This document shows positions 1 to 9,148 of a stretch of 64,000 nt of DNA, one piece after another. Position 1 is the first letter of the stretch. Every line of letters begins with the position of its first letter. The position numbers were made by a program, and so were the translations under genes. Source of the stretch: Flavobacterium sp. ACN6 (GTDB taxonomy: Bacteria; Bacteroidota; Bacteroidia; Flavobacteriales; Flavobacteriaceae); assembly GCF_002304005.1 (NCBI RefSeq), contig NZ_MRCQ01000003.1:310001-374000 (forward strand), written 5' to 3'. The notes below the pieces were generated by a model. That model was not told the origin of the DNA. It worked only from the letters and a program-made list of their open reading frames with translations, and searched no databases.

Positions 1-230
1 AACTGTGTGGGCTCATCTTTGTGAATTAAAGCTGCACTTAGCCCAAAATCTCTAAAAATAGTAAGAAAGCCAACCGATACAGTTACAATTGCAAACAATC
101 CAAATTCGCTGGGATCAATTAATCTTGCTAAAAATATGGAAATCCCTAAAGATATTATTACTTTGAAAACTTGATCAATGATAGACCATTTTATTCCTTT
201 TTCAGTTCTCTTTTTTAAATCACTATGCAT
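1..230 (-). CDS. Wzx-type polysaccharide flippase, N-terminal fragment
   Basis: Truncated by the window edge; only about the first 76 residues are visible. The protein starts MHSDLKKRTEKGIKWSIIDQ and continues into a hydrophobic stretch with the phrase LARLIDPSEFGLFAIV, which is characteristic of the lipopolysaccharide biosynthesis / polysaccharide transporter family (MATE/MOP fold) that flips lipid-linked repeat units across the inner membrane. The ATG (position 230) overlaps the end of the upstream aminotransferase gene by 8 nt, so the two are probably translationally coupled. Its place at the end of a polysaccharide operon supports the flippase role. The substrate cannot be told from this fragment. 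Confidence 0.8.
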   Translation of the reverse strand, partial: MHSDLKKRTEKGIKWSIIDQVFKVIISLGISIFLARLIDPSEFGLFAIVTVSVGFLTIFRDFGLSAALIHKDEPTQ

Positions 231-1356
231 TCTCGAGTATTATTTTACAAATTGCATCAATATTCGAATTTTCAAGTTCATAAAACATTGGTAACCTAAG
301 TAAACAATCTGTAAAATTATCAGACTTTTCTAAGATTCGTCCATCATGTTTTTCAATATAATAGGGGCTTGAATGCAGAGAAATATAATGAAAAACTGCA
401 TAAAAACCGTTTAACTTTAATTTTTCAATTAATCTATTTCTGTCTTCAATACTTTTCGTTGTAATATAAAACATATGCCCATTATTAGTGGCATAATCTG
501 GTACGGTAGGAAGGGCAAAATTACTGGGAGGTTCTTGATTTAAATTTTCAAAATATCTATTCCATAATTCTTTTCTTTTATTTTGAATTTGCTCAATATT
601 TTCAATTTGAGCCCAAAGAAAAGCAGCTATAATTTCTGAAGGCAAGAAAGAGGATCCAGTATCCACCCAGCCATATTTATTGACCTCTCCTCTAAAAAAT
701 TCAGCTCTATTAGTTCCTTTTTCCCAAATTATTTCGGCTCTGCTAATAAATCTATCATCATTAATAGTTAACATACCTCCTTCTCCAGATATAATGTTTT
801 TTGTTTCGTGGAAAGAAAAGGCTGCAAGATGCCCAATAGATCCTAAAGCCCTTTTAACACCGTTTTTGCCAATGTAAAAACTATCAATTGCCTGAGCTGC
901 GTCTTCAATTACAAACAAATTATATTTAGCAGACAATTCCATAATCATATCCATATCACATGCTACACCTGCATAATGAACCGGAACAATTGCTTTAGTT
1001 TTGTCAGTTATTAAGGCTTCTATTTTATCTGTATCAAAATTTGGATTATCACTATATGAATCTGCAAATACAATTTTCGCTCCTTGTCTAACGAAAGCAA
1101 TTGCTGTAGAAACAAAAGTAAAACTAGGCACAATAACTTCATCTCCTTCCTTAATATTTATTAAAATAGCAGCCATTTCTAGTGCATCAGTACAAGAGGT
1201 GGTCAAAAGACATTTTTTAAAACCATAATTAGATTCAAAAAAGGTTTGACATTTTTGTGTATATTTTCCGTTACCTGAAATTTTTCCTGAATTTACTGCA
1301 TCATAAATGTAATGCGTCTCTTTTCCTGTTAAATAAGGTTTGTTAAAGGGTATCAT
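223..1356 (-). CDS. rffA: dTDP-4-amino-4,6-dideoxygalactose transaminase (RffA/WecE type)
   Basis: A 377-residue PLP-dependent aminotransferase of the DegT/DnrJ/EryC1/StrS family. The start MIPFNKPYLTGKE and overall colinearity match the RffA/WecE subgroup, which converts dTDP-4-keto-6-deoxyglucose into dTDP-4-amino-4,6-dideoxygalactose (dTDP-Fuc4N). The PLP lysine is expected at K186 in SFHETKNIISGEGG, and EDAAQA near 151-156 binds the cofactor. Its keto-sugar substrate is the product of RfbB, encoded at 9149 in the same locus. The start codon overlaps the end of the acyltransferase gene by 4 nt. Family assignment is firm; the exact sugar product is inferred from the subgroup. Confidence 0.88.
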   Translation of the reverse strand: MIPFNKPYLTGKETHYIYDAVNSGKISGNGKYTQKCQTFFESNYGFKKCLLTTSCTDALEMAAILINIKEGDEVIVPSFTFVSTAIAFVRQGAKIVFADSYSDNPNFDTDKIEALITDKTKAIVPVHYAGVACDMDMIMELSAKYNLFVIEDAAQAIDSFYIGKNGVKRALGSIGHLAAFSFHETKNIISGEGGMLTINDDRFISRAEIIWEKGTNRAEFFRGEVNKYGWVDTGSSFLPSEIIAAFLWAQIENIEQIQNKRKELWNRYFENLNQEPPSNFALPTVPDYATNNGHMFYITTKSIEDRNRLIEKLKLNGFYAVFHYISLHSSPYYIEKHDGRILEKSDNFTDCLLRLPMFYELENSNIDAICKIILENA

Positions 1357-2525
1357 AATGTTTTGTATTTATTATCTTTTATATTTATAAATATAGATTC
1401 AAAGTATTTATATGAAAAATGGCTCATTAAAATAGTAAGTGAAAAGACAAAAAAATAAACAGAAAAGTTATAAAAAAATGAATTCGTACTAAAAGGAAAA
1501 TATTTATTAACAAATGGAAATACCAAAAACATTACAAAAGGATGAAACATATATATACCATAAGAAATTTTACCTATGTAAGATAATTTCCTACTCCTAA
1601 GCACAAAATTATTTTTATCATTAATTGTGATTAATATTAAGCATAAGAAAAGTACACTTAAAATAATACTTTGAAAATAGGTCATAAAAAAAGGAATAAA
1701 CATTAATCCTAAAATTAATGATAGTAATAAAAAATAAACATATTTACTTTTAGTAAAAACAACAATTATATCGTTATGATGTAAATACAAATAACCACCA
1801 ATTGCACCTATAGTCATGTATTCGAATGGTACTAGCGAAATAATTCGATAAACATACAATAAAACAACTGCAAGATTATTAACGACATAATCGAGTTTGA
1901 AAAATATATTTGAAGAAATAAAAAAGGTTAATAACAGCAAAAAGAAATATAGCGTTTTTCTTTTTGTAAATAAAAATATTAATAACGGCCATAAAATATA
2001 AAATTGCTCCTCTACACCTACTGACCAAGCTTGAGAACACCCAACCAGTATAATCTGAAAATAACTTAATGCTACATTTGGTAAAAAGAAGATGTACAAT
2101 AAAATACTTTTCAAAGAATAATTTTCTTGGTTAGAAATTAAACCAAAAAAGCTTGGAGTATTTTCAAATATTTCAAAAGTATAAGCTAAAAATGGAATTA
2201 TAATAAAACCAATAATTAGAATTATATAATATAAAGGCCATATCCTATATATTCTTCTTAAGTAAAACTTCTTAAACAATATTGTTTGAGATTTTTCTTT
2301 TTCAATGAGCAGAAGATATGTAATCAAAAAGCCACTCAAAACAAAAAATAAGTATACCCCATTTTTACCTAGCCTTTCAATAAAATACGAAAAATAAATC
2401 GATTTTAACAAACTACTTATTTGATCACTATTTTTAAATAATTCTATGTGATGAAAAATTACTGCAAGAGCAGCAAAAGCTCTAAGTTCGTTTAAACCTT
2501 TGAAAAATATTTTTTTATTTTCCAT
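1353..2525 (-). CDS. Acyltransferase-3 family membrane protein (OafA/WecH-like)
   Basis: A 390-residue polytopic membrane protein with about ten hydrophobic segments. The N-terminus carries the family signature LNELRAFAALAVIFHH (about residues 11-26), including the histidine pair thought to be catalytic. Members of this family (OafA, WecH, NodX, Oac) transfer acyl groups, usually acetyl or succinyl, to sugars of O-antigens and capsules at the inner membrane. It overlaps the aminotransferase gene by 4 nt, so it belongs to the same operon. It probably O-acylates the repeat unit; the acyl donor and target hydroxyl are unknown. The region is very AT-rich. Confidence 0.85.
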   Translation of the reverse strand: MENKKIFFKGLNELRAFAALAVIFHHIELFKNSDQISSLLKSIYFSYFIERLGKNGVYLFFVLSGFLITYLLLIEKEKSQTILFKKFYLRRIYRIWPLYYIILIIGFIIIPFLAYTFEIFENTPSFFGLISNQENYSLKSILLYIFFLPNVALSYFQIILVGCSQAWSVGVEEQFYILWPLLIFLFTKRKTLYFFLLLLTFFISSNIFFKLDYVVNNLAVVLLYVYRIISLVPFEYMTIGAIGGYLYLHHNDIIVVFTKSKYVYFLLLSLILGLMFIPFFMTYFQSIILSVLFLCLILITINDKNNFVLRSRKLSYIGKISYGIYMFHPFVMFLVFPFVNKYFPFSTNSFFYNFSVYFFVFSLTILMSHFSYKYFESIFINIKDNKYKTL

Positions 2526-2530
2526 ATATA

Positions 2531-3160
2531 CTACCTAATTAATCTGTGAGGGTTACCAACATATAAACCCGCTTCATTGATACTTTTTATGACCACTGTT
2601 CCCCCTCCTATCTTTGTTTCGGATACAATATGAATATTATCAATAACTGTAGAATTAATTCCTAGTATACACATTTCTTCAACATTTATAAATCCAGCCA
2701 ATGCTACTCGAGGAGAAAGAAAACAATGCTTGCCAACTATTGTATCATGAGAAACTGTACATCCAATGTTAAGTATTGTATTGTTGCTAATAATTGCACT
2801 CGCATCAATAATGCAGCTTGGATAAATTACACATCCATCCCTGACAGTGGCTGTTTTATCTATCCAAGAGGAACTGTGCACTATCTTACCAAATGGAATA
2901 ACATTTTCAAACTTTTCGAACAATGCCTTTCTAATTGATAAATGCTTATAACCTATTCCAATTATTAATTCATCAAAAATATTCATAGAAAATGCGTCTA
3001 CAATGGCATTTGAATTTCCTACAATGGAATATCCATTTATACTGATTTCATTATTATAGTCGTCAAAAAAGACAACTTTTTGGTAATGCCCGTCTGAAAT
3101 TGCATAATGAGCGATTTGTTGTCCCAAGTCTCCTGAACCAATTATAGCAAGTATCTTCAT
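2531..3160 (-). CDS. NeuD/PglD-like sugar O- or N-acyltransferase
   Basis: A 209-residue protein with an N-terminal Rossmann-like PglD_N domain (GSGDLGQQIAHYA, residues 8-20) and a C-terminal left-handed beta-helix of hexapeptide repeats from about residue 95. The likely catalytic base is H138 in NIGCTVSHDTIVG. NeuD acetylates sialic acid, while PglD acetylates the 4-amino group of UDP-4-amino sugars. Because RffA in this operon would supply a dTDP-4-amino sugar, N-acylation of that amine is a reasonable inference, not shown. It sits 5 nt before the acyltransferase-3 gene and directly after the HAD gene. Confidence 0.83.
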   Translation of the reverse strand: MKILAIIGSGDLGQQIAHYAISDGHYQKVVFFDDYNNEISINGYSIVGNSNAIVDAFSMNIFDELIIGIGYKHLSIRKALFEKFENVIPFGKIVHSSSWIDKTATVRDGCVIYPSCIIDASAIISNNTILNIGCTVSHDTIVGKHCFLSPRVALAGFINVEEMCILGINSTVIDNIHIVSETKIGGGTVVIKSINEAGLYVGNPHRLIR

Positions 3161-3796
3161 TTAAATAAATTGTAAAATATTACTCAAATCTTCTATTTTA
3201 TTACTCGATTTTTGATAAAAATTGTCTCTGTCAATTAACAGGCATTGCATTCCTAACAATGTAGCTGGCTCAATATCTAATTTCAAAGAATCACCAATGT
3301 ACAATACTTCATTTGCATTATGTCCAATTCTTTCTAATGCCTTGTCGTAAAACTCAAGCTGAGGTTTTGCAATCCCTAAATCCTCAGAAACTAAAATATC
3401 TTTAAAAATTGGTCCAAAAAAATGATTTAATTTTTCATTAAGGCTATTATTAAAATTTGATATTATGCCCATTGGTAAATTAATTTGAGATAATATAGAT
3501 GTATCTTCAAATTTTTCCCAAGGTAGATAAGTACAATTTTTAAAAATGCTATCTAGAATTTCTTCTGAAGGAATTATTCCCAACAACCGTAAAAGCTCAG
3601 AATTAAAATGATCATAAAATTTTTTATCTGTTCTATCTGGAAAATGTATAACTTCTGATAATAATTTATGTTTTAGTTTTATTTCATTTGAGGAATTAAA
3701 AAAGCCAAAAGTATTTAATGATTCTTGAATTTTTTGAAATAAAGTTGGCTTTCCCAAAATAGTTCCTGAAACATCAAAAAAAATATATTTAATCAT
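3161..3796 (-). CDS. HAD-superfamily protein with altered motif I
   Basis: A 211-residue HAD-superfamily protein. Motif I is FFDVSGTI: the nucleophile D8 is present but the usual second aspartate (general acid/base, D+2) is S10. Motif II is IISNFN (S113), motif III lysine is K144 in GIAKP, and motif IV is YIGDSLKLD (D169, D174). A helical cap lies between residues 15 and 95. Loss of the D+2 acid is known in HAD members that are not ordinary phosphatases, so plain phosphatase activity is doubtful. Its stop abuts the NeuD-like gene start, and the ATP-grasp gene lies 2 nt upstream. The tight spacing argues for a joint role in the decoration cassette. Confidence 0.8.
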   Translation of the reverse strand: MIKYIFFDVSGTILGKPTLFQKIQESLNTFGFFNSSNEIKLKHKLLSEVIHFPDRTDKKFYDHFNSELLRLLGIIPSEEILDSIFKNCTYLPWEKFEDTSILSQINLPMGIISNFNNSLNEKLNHFFGPIFKDILVSEDLGIAKPQLEFYDKALERIGHNANEVLYIGDSLKLDIEPATLLGMQCLLIDRDNFYQKSSNKIEDLSNILQFI

Positions 3797-3798
3797 TA

Positions 3799-4776
3799 TT
3801 AGTATAGAATATGTTTTGATAAGTTATTATTTAGTTCTTTTTCATCTGTTGCATTAGGATAGACAACATCTAATAGGATACGTGTTGCAATACCCTTAAT
3901 TGGTTTTGAAATATCAGGTTTTTCATTAAAAAGATATTCTTGTATTGTGTATTTAACATCCTGAAAGCCTAAATTGTGACGGATCGAATTAGTTCCTGAA
4001 ATTCTACAATTAACTTCAAAAGGAATAATCTCGTTAGTATTGCTTACTATTGACTGTATATTAAAGCTACCTCTTAAGCCTCCTAAGTCAATCATCTTTT
4101 TAATAATTATTTTCAATTCTTCATCATATTCAAACGTCACCATAGATTTAGATGTAGTACCATTGGTTAATTCTCTTTCCATAGTAAATATTGAATGCAA
4201 AATATTCTCTTTAGTAACATACACAGCTGTAGTAATTTCTTTGCCCTTTACTAATGATTGAATCATATATCCATCCGGCAGTCCTGCAGGATTTTCTGGA
4301 TTAATCAAAATACCTCTAGATCCTCTTCCCTCTCTGGGTTTTGCAATAATTTCTTTCTCTGAAAAATCGTAATCCAGAGGTAGCCATGATTTCGCAAAAG
4401 GAATATTGTTTTTGCTGTGATATAAAAAAGTTTTGTATTTATCTAAATATAATTTTGTTTTTTCCGAATCACTGGCTGCTACAACAGCATCTATAATTGA
4501 CTGATTTAATGATAAATAATAAACTTCAAAATCCGTCGAAGGAATAATCAAATCAATTGATTCTAATTTGACTATTTTTTGAATTACCGAAATATAATTT
4601 TCTTCATAAGAATAAGGCACTCTATATGTTTTATCACATAAATAGTTACCCGAAGTAAAGTCCGCAATATCAACTCCGATGATAGTTAATTCTGGAAATG
4701 AATCACGAATATTACGTAATATACCTTGTCCAACATTACCGCCAATTCCTGTAACTAAGATTTTCCTTCTTTCCAT
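3799..4776 (-). CDS. ATP-grasp ligase (CarB-like)
   Basis: A 325-residue ATP-grasp protein. Residues 1-100 form a pre-ATP-grasp Rossmann-like domain (ILVTGIGGNVGQGILRNI), followed by the ATP-grasp core with a nucleotide-binding lysine-glycine region (AKPREGRGSRGI, about 146-157) and the metal-binding end motif PFEVNCRISGTN. Such stand-alone carbamoyl-phosphate-synthase-like ligases form an amide or peptide bond through an acyl-phosphate intermediate. In surface-sugar loci they may attach amino acids to sugars, but the substrate here is unknown. Its first 22 nt overlap the end of the SDR gene, implying translational coupling. Confidence 0.82.
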   Translation of the reverse strand: MERRKILVTGIGGNVGQGILRNIRDSFPELTIIGVDIADFTSGNYLCDKTYRVPYSYEENYISVIQKIVKLESIDLIIPSTDFEVYYLSLNQSIIDAVVAASDSEKTKLYLDKYKTFLYHSKNNIPFAKSWLPLDYDFSEKEIIAKPREGRGSRGILINPENPAGLPDGYMIQSLVKGKEITTAVYVTKENILHSIFTMERELTNGTTSKSMVTFEYDEELKIIIKKMIDLGGLRGSFNIQSIVSNTNEIIPFEVNCRISGTNSIRHNLGFQDVKYTIQEYLFNEKPDISKPIKGIATRILLDVVYPNATDEKELNNNLSKHILY

Positions 4777-5594
4777 TTAATATATTTTTGTAATTCTAAT
4801 TCAATATTTTTTTCAGCTTTACAACCAAGTAAATTAGTTGTTAAACTATTATTATACTGCATAGAATTAGAATTATCATTATTCGTAAAATTAATTTCTG
4901 CTTTTGTAAAATTTGAGATTATTTGTGCTATTTGCAAATTTGAATAATGCTTTTTAGAAACTCCTAAAATTAATTTACCAAATAACTTTTTTTGATTGTC
5001 TATAATTAAATTAATGTAATTAGCAACATCACTTACGTGGATATAATTTTGAATTCTTTGACCTTTCCCCCAAATTTCAATTTTCTTATTTTGAATAGAT
5101 TGATTGATATAGTTGGGAATCAAAGTATTTTCTTTCATACCGATTCCATACATTGATGATATTCGCAAAATAATTGATCTTTTATTATCAGAAACTACCC
5201 TTTCTCCCCATAATTTTGACAATGCATAACTAGATTGCGGATTAATTGCTGAGTTTTCATCAATGACGGTTAAATTTTTATCGTATATTGAAACGGTGGA
5301 TATATATATTATAGTACTATTTCTAAATTTTGTTACAATCTTTTCTGTTAGGGAAACATTCACATCAAACAAATCGTCGTTCATAAGAATTGTGTCACCA
5401 GAAGCAACTGCTGCATGACAAATAATTATAAAATCAAAATGTAAATTTAATTTATCTAAGTCAGCAGAATTAAATACAGGTATATTTCGAAAAATTTCAT
5501 CTTTTGTACCCAATCCAAAAATTTCATGAATGCCCAAGCTGTCTATCAGATTTCTACCTAAAAAACCTTTAATTCCTGTTACAAGTATTTTCAA
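4755..5594 (-). CDS. NAD-dependent epimerase/dehydratase (extended SDR)
   Basis: A 279-residue extended short-chain dehydrogenase. The N-terminal GxxGxxG motif is GIKGFLG (residues 7-13) and the catalytic YxxxK is Y123-K127 (YALSK), with serines of ISTVSIYD near residues 99-102. It is shorter than the usual 310-350 residue sugar epimerases. Candidates are a nucleotide-sugar 4-reductase, epimerase or dehydratase; sequence alone does not separate these. It is the first gene of the tight SDR/ATP-grasp/HAD/NeuD run and lies 36 nt downstream of the chain-length gene. Its AT-rich character matches the decoration cassette to its left. Confidence 0.82.
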   Translation of the reverse strand: MKILVTGIKGFLGRNLIDSLGIHEIFGLGTKDEIFRNIPVFNSADLDKLNLHFDFIIICHAAVASGDTILMNDDLFDVNVSLTEKIVTKFRNSTIIYISTVSIYDKNLTVIDENSAINPQSSYALSKLWGERVVSDNKRSIILRISSMYGIGMKENTLIPNYINQSIQNKKIEIWGKGQRIQNYIHVSDVANYINLIIDNQKKLFGKLILGVSKKHYSNLQIAQIISNFTKAEINFTNNDNSNSMQYNNSLTTNLLGCKAEKNIELELQKYIKWKEGKS

Positions 5595-5630
5595 AACTAT
5601 ATGCTCATTTAAAGATAAAAATATAAGGCC

Positions 5631-6704
5631 TTAACTTATATCTATAACGTTTTTTAACAAACGTTTACAAAGTAAAACAACTATACTAAAGAAAGCTCCT
5701 AAAAAACCTCCAATTAGCACTCCTTTAAATTTTCCAAAAGCAACTTTATTAAGTGGCAGAATTGGTCTATCAATAATTTGAATAAGTGGAGTTTCTTTTC
5801 TTAAAGTAACTTTTGCCAATTCAGTTTGTTTAACTAACTCCGTTAATATTGCAGTGTTTGCCTGAACATCTACCTGCCTTTTAGCTGAAGGTGTTCTCCT
5901 TACATTTAATGCAGGGTTTAAATTAAAAGTATTATCATTTGCAACAGCAACTCCCATAATCGCACCATTCAGTTCTCGTCTAATAGAATCAGTTTGTCGT
6001 TCTAGTATAGCCATGTTCATTCTCGCTTTCTTACTTTTAGTAGCAATATAAAAATCTGAAACTTCTTGAGCTAAGGCATCACAAAAATACTTTGCAAAAA
6101 TTTCGTTTGTAGAAGAAATATCAATAGATGTAATAGAAATCTTTTTATCTTTTTGAGCAACAGAAAGATCTGATTTTGATAAATTTTTATACATAACTCC
6201 TAAGATACTGTCTTGCACTCGAGTAAATACTTTACGGTCTGAATTTGGTAAAAATTGTACATTTGCCAATTTAGGAATTTCAGCCCAATCTGCACGCCAT
6301 TCATTAATTTGAATATACATTTCTGCTAAAGAGATGATTTTACCATCGTATTTTACAGCAGAAAGAAGTGTTTTTTCCACCATAGATCGAGATTTAATCA
6401 ACTCTGTTAAATTACTTCCTTCAAATATTCCGCCTCCACTTCCTCCTAGATCTAAACCTAAAGTATTTGCCAAACCGAGTGCCCCTCCAATACCTCCACC
6501 TTTTTCATCTTCTAGTGCAAAAGATAAACTGGCAGTATAAATAGGTTTCTTAATTAGAGAATATGTAATTCCTAATAATGTTCCAAAGAGAGCAGCAGCA
6601 ATAATAATTTTCCACTTTGAAAGTAAATACAGAAACCAATCTTTCAATTGTAGAATTAGGTCTTTCAACGAAATCTCTTCGTTCACTAAAGTTTTATTAT
6701 TCAT
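5631..6704 (-). CDS. Chain-length determinant (Wzz/PCP) protein without kinase domain
   Basis: A 357-residue polysaccharide co-polymerase. It has a cytoplasmic N-terminus, a membrane helix near residues 32-50, a periplasmic domain with coiled-coil character, and a second membrane helix near 322-345. The sequence stops soon after that helix, so there is no tyrosine-kinase domain. A glycine-rich stretch (about residues 68-95) follows the first beta strand and is typical of Bacteroidetes Wzz-like proteins. It would control chain length or bridge the periplasm together with the SLBB export protein encoded 9 nt upstream. Confidence 0.87.
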   Translation of the reverse strand: MNNKTLVNEEISLKDLILQLKDWFLYLLSKWKIIIAAALFGTLLGITYSLIKKPIYTASLSFALEDEKGGGIGGALGLANTLGLDLGGSGGGIFEGSNLTELIKSRSMVEKTLLSAVKYDGKIISLAEMYIQINEWRADWAEIPKLANVQFLPNSDRKVFTRVQDSILGVMYKNLSKSDLSVAQKDKKISITSIDISSTNEIFAKYFCDALAQEVSDFYIATKSKKARMNMAILERQTDSIRRELNGAIMGVAVANDNTFNLNPALNVRRTPSAKRQVDVQANTAILTELVKQTELAKVTLRKETPLIQIIDRPILPLNKVAFGKFKGVLIGGFLGAFFSIVVLLCKRLLKNVIDIS

Positions 6705-6713
6705 TTAGATAAT

Positions 6714-9137
6714 CTATTTAAAGGCTGTTACAATCAACAAGGCTAAACTTGTTATTACACTTCCAATACTAACCCACTCTCCAGTGCTCATTTTTTTAGT
6801 TTCGGGCTTTTCAGGAACTACTATTTGTGAATCTGGTTCTACTGCAGGGTATGATCTAAAAAATAAAAACGATTTCGTCACATCTGCTTTTCCATTTGGA
6901 TAAATAATATATGCTTTTTTCTTCCAGCCCTTGCTGTCAACCCCTCCTACTGAATTGATATAATATTTAAAGTTTTTCCCCTTTCTATATGGAATTTCAG
7001 AAGTCAATAAGACATTACCTGTTACTTTAACTCCCTCATTATAAACTGCAACATCAATTTCATCACCTGGAAACAAAGTCACGTTAGAATAATGATTTTT
7101 ATTATTAACAATTTTTTCCCAGTTAACTGGAATAGTCGCAAATCTTAACTCGTCTTTTAATTTCCTAGTTAGTTTTTCATTTAATGTATCGTTGTTTGAT
7201 AGATTTAAATCAACACTTTTTATTTTATCTATTTGATCTTCTTTAATTGGTCTGAGAATTTTCATTCCTTCTAAATTAGCAACTGAGGTTAGACCGCCAG
7301 CTCTCATTACAACATTATAAACAGTTTCTTTTTTATTTGCTAAAACATATTTTCCAGGATATGCAACAGCTCCTTTTATCACTACACTCTGCGGTTTTTC
7401 ATAAACTGCTATACGTCGAATATTAACCACATCGAAAGGCTTTAAAATAAAATTCTTTGTCTGTTCATTATTATCAGATAAAATTTCAAACTGAATCAAT
7501 TCAATACGTTTAGGGTCAGAATCATCAATATAATCAGATTTTATCATTCTGGCAATTTCAACTCTTTTAGATGCAGATCCAGTTAATCCGCCAACTTGAA
7601 CAATTAAGTCATTTAAAGTCAAATTCTCATAAAACTCGTATACTCCAGGATTTTTAACTTCGCCCTCTATGGTCACTTTGTACTCTTCCCTAAAATCAAG
7701 AATAGAATATACGGTAACTATATCCTCTCTTTTTAGTTCAATGTCAGCATTTAGATCTCCAGAAATTGCCGCACTTAAATCAATATTCACAATTTCTGTC
7801 GTTAAGTCTGTTTTTAAACGAATTACTCTCGCTCTCTTTGTGTACGCATCTTCGGTAAGTCCTTCTGCTCTTGTAATAAGATCCGTAATTCTCATTCCTT
7901 CATTATAAGAATAATAGTTTGGTCTAAAGACTGCTCCTTCAATTTTAATTCGATTCTCAAAACGGTTTAAAATTTTAGTAATTCTAAAAACATCTCCAGA
8001 CTGAGGAAAATAAGAGCTATATTCACTTTCATTTATATCATGAACTTTAAATTCCTTACCTGTTTTCTGTAATACATTTACTGAAGCTGTATAAGCAAAT
8101 TCATTAAAGCCTGAAGCAAAATTTAGTAAATCTGAAAAACTTTCCCCGTTTTTCATTTCAAAAATTCCTGGACGTTTTACTTCTCCTGCAACTATAACGC
8201 GTTCACTATAAGCTGGGATTCTTATTACGTCATTTTCTTTTAAATTAATGTTATCAGATTGATCTCCTTTTACCAAAAATCTATAAATGTCAATATTCTT
8301 AAAAACTTTATTATTCCTAATTAATTCTATATTTCTGTAACTGCCATTTTTTCCTGGACCACCTGCTAAGTGCAATGCATTATAAACAGTTGCCAAAGAA
8401 GAAATAGAATAATTTCCTGGCTGTTTGCCACCTACAATGGTGACTTTAATTGTTCGTATTTTGCCCAAACTAACACTGACCTGTGACTGTCCAGAGCTAA
8501 CTGTACTGTAAACTCTTGCTATGGAAGCCTTAATTTTTTGTGTCGCTGCCTCAACCGTCATTCCTGATACCGCAATTTGACCAACATATTGAATAGAAAT
8601 TTTACCTTCTACACTTACTGGTATATTAGCATTAAATTCTTGGACTCCATAGATGCTCACTTGTAATTCGTCACCTGGTCCTAATATATAATTAACAGGA
8701 GTAGCTATGCTTAAATCTGGTTCAAAATTCAAAGTCGGATTATCAAAAAGTTCAGATCCGAAAATCAATGCATTTACTGAATCTTTTACTTTCTCATTTT
8801 TAATGTTATCTTGACTTCTTCCATAATCATTTTCCTTTTTTTGAATTCTAGGTTTTTCCTCTTCTTTATTAGATTTTTTTAAGTAATCATTTAACCTCAG
8901 CTTTAATTTGTTATATTCATTCTGACTCATTCCTTTCGAAATTGCCATCGTTTCAACTTGTTCAATTGTAGTATTATTAGCCTTAAGTTGTGCACTAATT
9001 TTAGATAAGTCGTCATCCGATAGATAATCAACTTTAACTGTACTTAAATCTTTCGTTTTTAGAATATCTTGCGCATTCGCATTATAAGAAAGTAAAAAAA
9101 TAAAAAACAGAATAAGAACAAATGTTATTTTTTTCAT
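6714..9137 (-). CDS. Large SLBB-domain polysaccharide export protein (Wza-like)
   Basis: An 807-residue secreted protein with a signal peptide (cleavage likely after NAQ, residue 23), a charged linker (about 85-120), the Poly_export domain at about 145-225 (ILGPGDELQVSIYG), then six SLBB-like units starting near residues 231, 313, 397, 487, 585 and 702 (each like VxGEVxxPGxY...GGL). A hydrophobic segment (787-805) closes the protein. Classical Wza has about 380 residues and two SLBB units, so this is an expanded form common in Bacteroidetes. It should form the outer-membrane or periplasm-spanning export channel with the adjacent PCP protein. Confidence 0.9.
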   Translation of the reverse strand: MKKITFVLILFFIFLLSYNANAQDILKTKDLSTVKVDYLSDDDLSKISAQLKANNTTIEQVETMAISKGMSQNEYNKLKLRLNDYLKKSNKEEEKPRIQKKENDYGRSQDNIKNEKVKDSVNALIFGSELFDNPTLNFEPDLSIATPVNYILGPGDELQVSIYGVQEFNANIPVSVEGKISIQYVGQIAVSGMTVEAATQKIKASIARVYSTVSSGQSQVSVSLGKIRTIKVTIVGGKQPGNYSISSLATVYNALHLAGGPGKNGSYRNIELIRNNKVFKNIDIYRFLVKGDQSDNINLKENDVIRIPAYSERVIVAGEVKRPGIFEMKNGESFSDLLNFASGFNEFAYTASVNVLQKTGKEFKVHDINESEYSSYFPQSGDVFRITKILNRFENRIKIEGAVFRPNYYSYNEGMRITDLITRAEGLTEDAYTKRARVIRLKTDLTTEIVNIDLSAAISGDLNADIELKREDIVTVYSILDFREEYKVTIEGEVKNPGVYEFYENLTLNDLIVQVGGLTGSASKRVEIARMIKSDYIDDSDPKRIELIQFEILSDNNEQTKNFILKPFDVVNIRRIAVYEKPQSVVIKGAVAYPGKYVLANKKETVYNVVMRAGGLTSVANLEGMKILRPIKEDQIDKIKSVDLNLSNNDTLNEKLTRKLKDELRFATIPVNWEKIVNNKNHYSNVTLFPGDEIDVAVYNEGVKVTGNVLLTSEIPYRKGKNFKYYINSVGGVDSKGWKKKAYIIYPNGKADVTKSFLFFRSYPAVEPDSQIVVPEKPETKKMSTGEWVSIGSVITSLALLIVTAFK

Positions 9138-9148
9138 GCTGATTTAAT

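Noticed and set aside
7400..9000. Tandem duplication in the 807-residue export protein gene
   Set aside because: The six SLBB units are divergent in sequence; this is domain repetition of the family, not a recent DNA duplication.
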